Shown piece by piece: positions 47,101 through 52,176 of a stretch of DNA of 64,000 nucleotides. Below the pieces are notes generated by a model. That model did not search any database and was not told where the DNA came from. It saw only the letters and a program-made list of their open reading frames with translations. Position 1 is the stretch's first letter, and each line of letters begins with the position of its first letter. Both the position numbers and the translations under genes were made by a program. This stretch comes from Callorhinus ursinus (taxonomy: Eukaryota; Chordata; Mammalia; Carnivora; Otariidae): NCBI RefSeq assembly GCF_003265705.1, contig NW_020313005.1, positions 18,953,746 to 19,017,745 on the forward strand. Direction: 5' to 3'.

Positions 47101-50100
47101 CACAAGTCTTATATTTTCTTATGTTTCTTATGTTCCTTACATTTCTGGGACATACTCTTCTAGGGCCTTCTGTTGATCAGTTCTGTGCCTCAGGATTTAT
47201 AGTGCTTGACAGTTTCTTGATCAGCAGCTGACATTTACTTGGAGACATGAGTTCTCTCTGTCAGTTCTGCTTAACGCCCACAACTTGACTTGACTCAGAG
47301 TCACCCTCATCATCAAAGGGCTTATTTTTACTTTCTCTACTTTGGTTCTTCTTCCCAACATTCCCATTTTAGAGTTTAATAAGCTGTTGTCCTGGATTTG
47401 TATACATTTATACATTCATATTTTGCCACATGCTAAAATTTGTTTTGCACCCAGCTGGTGTGCTTGAGTCACCGAGTCATGATGGAAGGCAACAAAGAGG
47501 ACATCCTTGGCGCGATGCAGCACGGGGGCCTATTCCTGTCCCGTGAATTAACAGTAGTTCACAGTGGTCAGTCTCCTCCTAAGACATGCCCAGAAGATGA
47601 CTGAGGTACCCAGATTTTCTGGTGACTGTTCTGCTCTGAGAAGGATTGAGTGGATGCTGAGGTGCCTCTGAAGAGTGGGGTCACAGGCGTCAGTGGTCCC
47701 AGAGGACAAGAATCAGGGCACACTGGCTTATGTAGAAATGCGAATGAGAAACTGAGCTAGAACTAATTCCAGCTGAAGGTCTCTGGTGTAAGATTCTCCT
47801 GACTTTTCAGAGGAGTTCAAGATTTTGGCTTTCAGGTGTTCACCCCCTCCCTCCAGTCACTCAGATGAGACCCTGGTACACATCATTCACCTTAGCAGAA
47901 GTCACACAAGCATTTGTGGCTCGAGATGAAGAACGAGAGTTGGGTCACTTGATCCCCTGCAGAGAATCTGATGAGGGCATCACATCCACCTCCCTTTGCT
48001 GACCCTCTTCTATAAACAGGAACAGAAATTCTTGCTACTGGATCCCTTTCATCAGGCGTCTTAGGCTCGCTGAATGAAAAGCCCTATAAAAAGAAGATGC
48101 AGCCCTAATAATAACAAATACGATCGTGATGGCTATTTTGGGCAAGAGCAGCTTTGTGCCGCTCTTGATCTCCATCGGTGTCTGCCATTCCTGCCCTGCC
48201 ATTACCTTTCAGACTTCCTATTCTTAGAATCATTTGTGAGCCCTCAGCTTGGGGGATTGCAGCCCCCAAGCTGGAATGCCTAGCTTGAGAGGAATGCAGA
48301 CTGTCTGGCAGAGTGGAGGTTAAATAAAGTTTGCCTTGGCAGCCCCCTCTGCTCTTGGATGGGCGACAAGTAACTCGGGTATAGGAGCAATGGCATGGGC
48401 TGCCATGTGGTGCAGTACCAAACAGAGTAGATGTGGTTGATGGTCCGTTCGTTATAGGCAGAGCCCTGCCAGTCTCAGCCCTGCTATGTACTAAGGAGGC
48501 CTGGGCAGCCTTGAACCTCAGCTAGTAACTGTATCGCTCTGAAAACATGCAGGAACAAATAAAGAATGAGAGTGAAAATGCCTTGCATGAACTGCAGATT
48601 TGGTATGTTTGCCCCCTCAGAGTTACTGCCTCATTTTTTGAATGTGAGATAAAGGAGGAAATTTTCATTATAATAAGAACAATTGCTAGTCAGTCAACAA
48701 ACATTTCTTGAGCACCAAGGCACTGTGGAAAACTTTAAAAGTGTAAGACCTAGAATTCTTGTGATGCTTATAATTTAGTTGGAAAAGTAGAGCGGTAAAT
48801 ATATGAGGAAATAATTTATATTCCAAAGTCAAATATGAGTTCCAAACCTGTGCAATAGAACTAAGTGCCAGAGGAGGTCTGAGGGGAGAAAGAGGAGTGC
48901 TTCTGGCTGGAATGATCAAGAAGCATTTTGTGGAGGAGGTGCGGCTCAACAGGTCTTGCGAGAATGGCAGACTTCTACTGGAAAGAAGAGGGCCTTGTCA
49001 GTGAGAGGACTTTTATGAGCAAAGGACAGATGAAGGGCACTCTCAGAACAGCTCATGGGGACGTGAAGAGCAGCTGGATATGGACAGGGTGGCAAAGCAG
49101 AAGGATTTGTGTAAAATCACCAAACCCTTAACTGTGAAGGCTGTGGGTGCACATTGCTGAGAGGACAGTGCTTCCCACCAGCGGATAGTTGGCAAGCTCC
49201 AGTCCCACCCAGAGATGGGGGCCCTTCTAGTGCTCTGTTCTGTGAAACCCCTGATACAACATGGAGCTCCTAGTAGACAGTAAATAACAAATTATTATTA
49301 TTACTCATCTTCAAATTCTCTGGTCCCAAGTTGTTGAATTGGCTTGATGTCACTCGTGAGAGTTGGCACTCCCTTTGCTTTGCCCTATTTTGATTGCTCA
49401 CCTGCCTTGCCACAGTCTTGCCTTCAGATTTATCTGACCTTTCTCCTCTCTTCCACCACAGGTGGCTAGAGGTGCAGGTGGCTAATCTAACATGTCCACA
49501 GCGCTGGGTGCAGTACCTCCGACTTCTTCAGGAGTCCATCTGGCCTGGTGGTATTTTACCGAAGTGTCCACGGCCTGTGAGGACCCAGGAGCAGAAAGTG
49601 GCCGCTGAAAAACAGGCCTTGCAGAGCCTGATGGGAATCTTGCCAGGTAATTGGACAGTGAGATTGGTTATACTGATAATTATTCCTTTCCCATCCTGCT
49701 TTGCCACCATTACCCCACACCCCTCAAAAACCTGGGCTCAAAATCCTGTCCACCCGCCATTTCTCAGGCTAATAGGTAAATGATCAGAGCTGTGATTCTT
49801 TACCCCTTATTCAAGTGATGCTGAGGGAATGGAAAGGATCACTAGGACCACACCATAAATAGTAGGTGAGAATCCTGCAGATACTTGGGGTAGTAACAGC
49901 TCTGCCTACACCACAGAGGCGGGTCTCAGAACTCTTCCCACCAGATGAAGATTTCAGGTTCTCTGCCAACTCATGGTATTTGGACCAGGGAAGAAAATGA
50001 TATGTCCCACAGAAGTTCAGCCTTGATAAATTGGGGTCATTGAATAAGGTATATCATCCTTAGCAGTAGATAAAAACAAACTCTGAAGAGGATTTTTTTT

Positions 50101-52176
50101 TTCTTTACTTTCTATACATTTTTAGAAGGTAGGGAAGGCAGTTTGTTACCTGTGGCTGTGCTGTAGTAATGAGGGTACAGTAGTGAACTGTTAGCTCTTA
50201 GGACAATGTTATATACTCTTTGTTTTCTATTGTATTTATTTTTTTATTTAAATTCAATTAATTAACATATAGTGTATTATTAGTTTCAAAGGTGGAATTC
50301 AGTGAGTCATCAGTTGCATAGAACACCCAGTGCTCATTATATCCCGTGCCCTCCTTAATGCCCATCAGCCAGTTGCCCCATCCCCCCCACCCCCCCACCC
50401 CCAGCAACTCTCAGTTTGTTTCCTGTGATTAAGAGTCTCTAATTTCGTCTTTTGTTTTTCCCTCCCCTTCCCTATGCTCCTCCGTTTAGTTTCTTAAATT
50501 CTACATATGAGTGAGATCATATGATAATTGTTTTTTTCTGATTGACTTATTTCACCTAGCATAATACCCTCTAGTCCCTTATATACTCTTATCAACCCCT
50601 GTTCTCCACCCTAAACTGTTACAACAGATGTACCTGCAGTGACAGGTTACAGAATTATTTCTTTAGGTCCATTCTTACTAAACACTTAAGAAACATTTTT
50701 CGTAGCTGTTCCCTGTTTTAGTTTGGCTATGTGGTTCAGAAGTTTGCCAGAAATACCCAATTTGGATAAAGATAGCAGATATCACAAGATAATCTCCTTA
50801 GAATTTAAGGCTTCAGTGGTAACACTGAAACCACATCCGTTTTCTCCTCTTCAGATATTGTGGTAGAAATCCTTGGGGTGAACAGATGCCGGCTGAGCTG
50901 GAGTCTAGTCTTGGAGTCACTACAGCAACCCCTCATCAACAGGTAGGCTGAAAGGCATGTACGCAGCATCTCCACAGCTGAGCCATCTCTGGTCTCAGAG
51001 GTGTCCACGGTTTCTAAGTGAGCAGCCCACACTGAGACGAATGGAACTGCAGTCTTTCTCTGCCCTGGGCCCTCACTGCAGAGTGTGATGTCCAAGTGCG
51101 CACACACTAAGAAAAACCCACACTGCCTGGTTCTGAGCAGGTTGTCATGCAGCAGTGAGCCAGTGTTGGGCCAGCCACCGTTTGCATGTGGAAGAACTCG
51201 ATGCAGGCCCCCATGTGAGCTACTGAAAACGTCCTGTCACCCTCCAGGCTTATTCAGTGCGCTTAACAGTTCTTTCAACATCTGCCAGCCCCTGTGAACA
51301 CCGTATACCACCATGTATACCTGGCCTGTATACCACAGGCTGGATAATGATTTTCAGCTCAACGTTCAAGGCCTGACAGCAAAGCTGATTTAGTGTTAGA
51401 ATCAGGAACTGTCTTTGCTTAATAGGAAGGAGACAAGATAATGAGGTTGAGCTCTGATAAAAGGACTGAAAATACTGAGTGAACACCGCTAGAATAATCC
51501 AGAAGAGGTAGGTATTTCCCTGGCTGGTACCTTAGGATACAATGCTTCTGAAAAGTATTCAGGACTTCCAGTCCTTTCTCAAACCCTGTCCCAAAGCAGA
51601 CTGTATCTATTAACTATCACTACCCAAGAGTGCTGGCTTTTACTTCATTGCCTGTAAGGTCACCTGTGGATCTGTGATAATTAATTATGAGAAACAGCCA
51701 TAGTCAGAAGCTCTGAAAATTCTTAGTAAGTTGATATCACAGGGATTTTTCCCTCCCTCACAGTTCTTCAGGACAGTGCTGATATGCTAAGGTAGCTACT
51801 TAAATGTGGAATTTCCTAAAATCTAGTCTCAAGTTCTATTTCCACCTTTATTGGGGTCATAACCTTTAGTCACCAAACTTTTATTTCATGGCAGAGCCTT
51901 CATCTGGCTATTGAAATTTAGAGTTCACTAAGGATATCAGTAATGGGCAAGGAGGGGAAGGGAAAATAAATGTCATAAACAGGATCTGGTGTCTATCGAC
52001 TAAGCCAGACCCTCCTCTAAGTTGTTTTATCCATTTGTTTCAGGCACTTGATTTACTGCCTTTGGGACATCATCCTGGAATTCTTGGATCTCAGTGCCTC
52101 CGTTGAGGAGTCTACCGTAACCGCCTCTGCCTCAGATACCCCAGGCAACCCCAAGAGAATGGGTGTCTCCCCTTAG
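12401..52176 (+). CDS. SNX19: SNX19, sorting nexin 19 (11 coding exons, whole-gene span)
   Basis: The coding exons are 12401-14104, 16532-16670, 17698-17798, 17907-18026, 19890-20020, 21283-21376, 21874-22054, 24984-25113, 49462-49646, 50855-50942 and 52044-52176. Joined, they give 3006 nt (1001 residues plus stop), close to the roughly 990 residues of mammalian SNX19. Domain order is as expected: membrane segments (about residues 29-70), PXA (about 95-272), acidic Ser/Pro/Glu-rich linker, PX (about 540-675, with RRYREF at 591-596) and nexin-C (about 840-980). There is no RGS domain, which separates it from SNX13, SNX14 and SNX25. Family knowledge: the protein is ER-anchored, its PX domain binds PI3P on endosomes, and it tethers endolysosomes to the ER. 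I see no frameshift or internal stop, so the copy looks functional. All introns are GT-AG; the intron 2 donor (GTCAGG) is the weakest. Identification is by recognition of the protein, not by a search. Confidence 0.96.
14105..16226 (+). other. SNX19 intron 1 (5' part)
   Basis: If retained, the exon 1 frame runs on 21 codons to a TGA at 14168-14170. It includes a T-run at 14812-14832, a TA/CA-rich tract at about 14480-14525 and AATAAA hexamers at 14929-14939. A SINE lies at 15846. No other gene is seen. Confidence 0.7.
15846..16022 (-). mobile_element. CAN-SINE, minus strand, in SNX19 intron 1
   Basis: The reverse complement shows the SINE head and B box (CATGAGGTCACAACCTGAGC in the plus reading) and the end CCACCCAGGAGCCC. 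It is flanked by the 12-bp duplication TATAGCCATTTT (15834-15845 and 16023-16034). Confidence 0.88.
16227..16436 (+). mobile_element. CAN-SINE next to SNX19 exon 2
   Basis: The head is GGGGTACCTGGGTGGCTCGG, the body GGCTCAGGTCATGATCCCAG, then an alternating GCGCGCGC tract (about 16378-16388) and a (CT)n run. The tail ends about 95 bp before the exon 2 acceptor. The target duplication is unclear. Confidence 0.85.
16532..16670 (+). CDS. SNX19: SNX19 coding exon 2 (PX domain)
   Basis: The acceptor is TTCAACAG|TATGAG and the exon encodes residues 569 to the first base of 615. It holds the PX signature RRYREF (591-596), whose arginine and tyrosine form the PI3P 3-phosphate pocket in PX domains. 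The donor A|GTCAGG departs from consensus at +3, so it is a weak splice site. A CAN-SINE ends about 95 bp upstream of the acceptor. Confidence 0.93.
17255..17485 (-). mobile_element. MIR SINE in intron 2
   Basis: The reverse MIR reads ATTAGCTCATTTAATTCTCC, then ATCCCCACTTTACAGAG and a diverged tRNA-like part. Old and about 25-30 percent diverged by eye. Confidence 0.65.
17698..17798 (+). CDS. SNX19: SNX19 coding exon 3 (PX domain)
   Basis: A T-rich tract followed by AAG|AT opens the exon, completing the Asn codon split from exon 2 and continuing VKGPKKLFPDLP, then EARKSLLESFLK. This is the proline-containing loop and following helix of the PX domain. It ends AAG|GTCAGC, phase 0, and is followed by an intron of only 108 bp. 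Confidence 0.94.
17907..18026 (+). CDS. SNX19: SNX19 coding exon 4 (PX domain end)
   Basis: The acceptor is TTTTGCAG|CAA and the donor AAG|GTACCA, giving 40 codons, phase 0 at both ends (residues 649-688). It encodes QLCAIPEIANSEEMQEFL and the following helix, the C-terminal part of the PX fold. Confidence 0.94.
18027..19889 (+). other. SNX19 intron 4
   Basis: Mostly unassigned. A short L2-like antisense segment occurs at about 18830-18930 (GATACAGCAGTGAACAGAGC). Open frames such as 19351-19599 are AT-rich and have no recognisable product. Confidence 0.6.
19890..20020 (+). CDS. SNX19: SNX19 coding exon 5
   Basis: The acceptor is CCCCTGCAG|ATG GTG GTA. It encodes MVVSAIVDTLKTAFPRSEPQ and then an acidic Glu/Ser-rich tail that follows the PX domain. 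It ends AGCAA|GTGAGA, splitting a Lys codon with exon 6. Confidence 0.94.
20611..20654. repeat. (TG)n microsatellite in intron 5
   Basis: A TG-rich run with interruptions (GTGTGCGTGTGCATG, then about 12 TG units). Lower purity than the one at 7549. Confidence 0.9.
21283..21376 (+). CDS. SNX19: SNX19 coding exon 6
   Basis: The acceptor is AATGCCAG|GTCCAGA and the donor GTG|GTAAGA. It completes the Lys codon and encodes SRLRFSSKIAPALTITEAPE, then KILYCLQEGNV. The serine/basic start (residues about 733-741) is a plausible phosphorylation patch, which is inference only. Confidence 0.93.
21874..22054 (+). CDS. SNX19: SNX19 coding exon 7 (linker)
   Basis: The acceptor is TTTCTTCAG|GAGTCA. Residues 764-823 are a hydrophilic linker containing SGMESFIEKQTKLLEMQPAE, likely a short amphipathic helix, followed by an acidic stretch. 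It ends CCAG|GTACGT, phase 1, a near-consensus donor. Confidence 0.93.
22534..22731 (-). mobile_element. CAN-SINE, minus strand, in intron 7
   Basis: It has an intact body with TGACCTGAGCCGAAGGCAG and end CCATCCAGGCGCCC. It is flanked by a perfect 16-bp duplication TGTACTCTTGATTTTA (22518-22533 and 22732-22747), so it is fairly recent. Confidence 0.93.
24667..24921 (+). mobile_element. 255-bp truncated young LINE-1 3' end in intron 7
   Basis: It starts in the L1 3' UTR (GGAAGAATGAAGGGGAG), shares the 3' end of the L1s at 5506 and 6666, and ends in poly(A). A perfect 17-bp duplication GAAATACATTCCTCCAG flanks it (24650-24666 and 24922-24938). Its end is only about 60 bp before exon 8. An open frame through it (24673-24891) is not a gene. 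Confidence 0.92.
24984..25113 (+). CDS. SNX19: SNX19 coding exon 8 (start of nexin-C region)
   Basis: The acceptor is ATACCCCAG|GAGCAG and the donor CAGAG|GTAAGA. It encodes TELADTALDLLLLLLMEQW, then RWLCTENMQKVLHLVFGTLVQ, the leucine-rich first helices of the nexin C-terminal domain. A truncated young L1 ends only about 60 bp upstream of this exon, and the 24.3 kb intron 8 follows it. Confidence 0.94.
25603..25663. repeat. two-copy short tandem duplication (29 and 32 bp)
   Basis: The unit AGTACTTACACAGGATGG... occurs at 25603-25631 and, with a 3-base insertion near its start, at 25632-25663. The 25 bases after that point are identical, so the duplication is recent. Confidence 0.9.
26130..26335 (-). 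mobile_element. MIR SINE in intron 8
   Basis: The reverse MIR pattern is TTTGCTGAGCACTCATCATA, GAGGTAGGTAGCCCCATTTT and the tRNA-like part around 26270-26335. Confidence 0.65.
26440..27143 (+). mobile_element. L2 LINE 3' region, left part
   Basis: Sense L2 phrases include CTTCCTTCAGGCCTTTGTTC, TTTATTCTGAAACTTTTTTG and TTATCACAGTGTATTAGAG. It is interrupted by a MER5A-type DNA transposon and resumes at 27378. Confidence 0.65.
27144..27377 (+). mobile_element. MER5A-type hAT DNA transposon inside L2
   Basis: CAGTAGTCCTCAAATGGGG at one end and GCAGAGGTTGAGAAACTCTG at the other are the MER5 inverted ends. Inside are GGCAATATCTGGAGATATTT and CATCTAGTGGGTAGAGGCCA. It is non-autonomous with no transposase. 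Confidence 0.8.
27378..27480 (+). mobile_element. L2 LINE 3' end, right part
   Basis: It resumes the split L2 with AGACTATCAGTTCTTTAAGG and ends near AAATGTTAGATAAAAGAATA. Confidence 0.6.
28071..28089 (-). promoter_or_regulatory. candidate CTCF site in intron 8
   Basis: Minus strand CTCACACCAGAGGGCACAA matches the CTCF core except for one base. Its orientation is convergent with the promoter site at 11829. Judged by eye. Confidence 0.4.
28220..28440 (-). mobile_element. MIR SINE
   Basis: The middle reads as a diverged MIR tRNA-related region (AGCCAGAAATCAAACCCAGG), with flanking TTTCCTCATCTGGAAAATAA. The strand mix suggests two MIR pieces, the second in the other orientation from about 28385. 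Confidence 0.5.
29796..30035 (-). mobile_element. well-preserved MIR SINE
   Basis: It reads in order CACTGTGCTGAACACACAAG, CCCCATTTCAAAGATGAGG and the tRNA-like CAGGCAGAATTCGAACCC; better preserved than the others here. Confidence 0.8.
31629..31673. repeat. (TG)n microsatellite in intron 8
   Basis: AGTGAGTG units pass into about 11 TG units, a CATATGCG break and more TG. Confidence 0.9.
32225..32455 (-). mobile_element. MIR SINE (diverged)
   Basis: Antisense MIR order: GACATTTAATACTAAC, GTGAGATAGACCTATATTTA, AATCATAGAGCTAGGAAGTA. Confidence 0.5.
33511..33612 (+). mobile_element. L2 LINE 3' end fragment
   Basis: GAGAGCGGGGACTCTGTCTT and GGAAGGCACTTAACAAATTT match the last 100 bases of L2. 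Confidence 0.6.
33965..34200 (+). mobile_element. MIR SINE, sense
   Basis: TTTGAAGTCAGACAGATCTG, TGTGTGACTTAGAACAAGTC and CATGCCTGGCACATAGAAGC follow MIR order. Confidence 0.8.
35165..35183 (+). promoter_or_regulatory. candidate CTCF site in intron 8
   Basis: TGGGCACCAGGTGGCACTG fits the extended 19-base CTCF consensus with one mismatch. It is not inside a repeat I can name. Judged by eye. Confidence 0.45.
35874..36064 (-). mobile_element. CAN-SINE, minus strand, in intron 8
   Basis: The poly(T) side is at the left and GAGCCACCCAGGCACCCC at the right. The 14-bp duplications TACCTCTGTCTTTA (35860-35873) and TACCTCTTTCTTTA (36065-36078) differ at one base. Confidence 0.92.
36301..36498 (+). 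mobile_element. CAN-SINE, plus strand, in intron 8
   Basis: A full-length arctoid-type head (GGGTGCCTGGGTGGCTCAG) and body, then (CT)n and AAATAAAATC plus poly(A). A perfect 14-bp duplication AAAATAAGTCCCCT lies at 36287-36300 and 36499-36512. It lies 236 bp from the opposite-strand copy at 35874, forming an inverted pair. Confidence 0.94.
37683..37740 (+). mobile_element. 22-bp CAN-SINE head between 18-bp direct repeats
   Basis: TAAGAGAATCCAAAGGAG (37683-37700) and TAAGAGGATCCAAAGGAG (37723-37740) flank GCCCCTGGGTGGCTCAGATGGT, which is the first part of a CAN-SINE with no body or tail. Confidence 0.75.
37760..37950 (-). mobile_element. MIR SINE (diverged)
   Basis: The antisense MIR order is visible as TTTCTCATTTGATCTTGATA, AGCCCATTTTATTAAGAAGG and CAAGCCAGGCTCAAAACTGC. 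Confidence 0.5.
39180..40040 (-). mobile_element. antisense L2-type remnant
   Basis: TATTTGTTGATTATCCATTCTG, then GTGCCAGACACGATG, is the reversed L2 3' end. The A/G-rich sequence after it resembles reversed L2 body, but limits beyond 39320 are uncertain. Minus-strand open frames here (39199-39569) reflect this repeat. Confidence 0.5.
40397..40440. repeat. (TTTTG)n simple repeat
   Basis: A T-run with TTTG units followed by about five TTTTG units. Confidence 0.85.
40630..40760 (-). mobile_element. antisense L2 fragment
   Basis: TTCATTCAGTACTTGATGGC, GTATGACTGGCACTATTATA and AGATCCCCTCCCACAAAACC match the reversed L2 3' end. Confidence 0.5.
41130..41698 (-). mobile_element. ancient L3/CR1-type LINE remnant, first part
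   Basis: GGATACAGGTCGTTAACCCT and GGAATGCGCCCTGCCTGATT follow the order of a reversed CR1/L3 ORF2. It continues after the SINE at 41699. Confidence 0.45.
41699..41900 (-). mobile_element. CAN-SINE, minus strand (diverged)
   Basis: Poly(T) side AAAAAAAGATTTTATTATTT at the left, GAGATCATGACCTG in the body, GAGCCACCCAGGTGCCCC at the right. It is more diverged than the other copies and its target duplication is not clear. Confidence 0.85.
41901..42670 (-). mobile_element. ancient L3/CR1-type LINE remnant, second part
   Basis: AAAAAGCCAACACAGTCTTT, GGGCACATCTGGAGGTTGTG and TTTAGTTCTGGGTACTCCAC are the reversed CR1 ORF2 C-terminus (in avian CR1, '...cacctggagtactgtgt...'). This is among the oldest copies in the window. 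Confidence 0.55.
42672..43030 (-). mobile_element. antisense LINE-1 ORF2 fragment
   Basis: TTTTTAATTGGATTATTTAG, TTTTGGATATTAACCCCTTA, GTGCAAAAGCTTTTATTTTG and TCTTCTAGGGTTTTATAGTT are in reversed L1 ORF2 order. The + strand 67-codon frame at 42707 is not a gene. Confidence 0.8.
43130..43250 (-). mobile_element. MIR fragment
   Basis: AAGCAACTTCCCCAGAGTCA followed by TGGTGGCAGAGCTAAGATAA is the reversed MIR core. Confidence 0.5.
44592..44793 (+). mobile_element. MER5A-type hAT DNA transposon
   Basis: GCAGTGATTCCCAACTGGGG at the start and GCCAAGGTTGGAAAACCCTA at the end are the MER5 ends. Inside are GCTGCTAAACACTTTACAG and GACAGCCCCCCACAACAAGG. Confidence 0.82.
45061..45257 (-). mobile_element. 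CAN-SINE, minus strand, in intron 8
   Basis: GACTCGATCCCGGGACTCCA and GAGCCACCCAGGCGCCC are well conserved. The 12-bp duplication AGGAATATTTTC lies at 45049-45060 and 45258-45269. Confidence 0.93.
48680..49120 (-). mobile_element. antisense L2-type remnant before exon 9
   Basis: GTCAACAAACATTTCTTGAGC at the left, then AAGCATTTTGTGGAGGAGGT and GACTTTTATGAGCAAAGGAC follow the reversed L2 pattern. It ends about 340 bp before exon 9. Confidence 0.55.
49462..49646 (+). CDS. SNX19: SNX19 coding exon 9 (nexin-C)
   Basis: The acceptor is CACCACAG|GTGGCT, completing Arg-Trp from exon 8 across 24.3 kb. It encodes LEVQVANLTCPQRWVQYLR, LLQESIWPGGILPK and EKQALQSLMGILP. The WPGG segment is a recognisable nexin-C signature. 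The donor is CCAG|GTAATT, phase 1. Confidence 0.95.
50221..50578 (-). mobile_element. truncated LINE-1 3' end, minus strand, in intron 9
   Basis: The plus reading has TTCAATTAATTAACATATAG (L1 tail side), CACCCAGTGCTCATTATATC and ATTGACTTATTTCACCTAGC. It is flanked by 12-bp duplications TTATATACTCTT (50209-50220 and 50579-50590). It is a different L1 subfamily from the copies at 5506, 6666 and 24667. Confidence 0.9.
50855..50942 (+). CDS. SNX19: SNX19 coding exon 10 (nexin-C)
   Basis: The acceptor is CCTCTTCAG|ATATTG and the donor AACAG|GTAGGC. It encodes IVVEILGVNRCRLSWSLVL and the segment SLQQPLIN, helices of the nexin-C domain, and splits an Arg codon with exon 11. Confidence 0.95.
52044..52176 (+). 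CDS. SNX19: SNX19 coding exon 11 (C-terminus and stop)
   Basis: The acceptor is TTGTTTCAG|GCACTTG. It encodes HLIYCLWDIILEFLDLSASV and a Ser/Thr-rich tail ending KRMGVSP, with TAG at 52174-52176. The exon continues into the 3' UTR. Confidence 0.95.

Larger units (their letters stand above)
25114..49461 (+). other. SNX19 intron 8 (24.3 kb)
   Basis: This is more than half the gene, with the named repeats listed separately. Stretches without a repeat I can name include 25114-26130, 27480-28220, 28440-29790, 30050-32220, 32460-33500, 34210-35860, 37950-39180, 43250-44590 and 45270-48680. No open frame there exceeds about 110 codons or matches a family I know. Such a long intron is the most likely place for enhancers and for the alternative SNX19 transcripts known in human. 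Confidence 0.85.
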
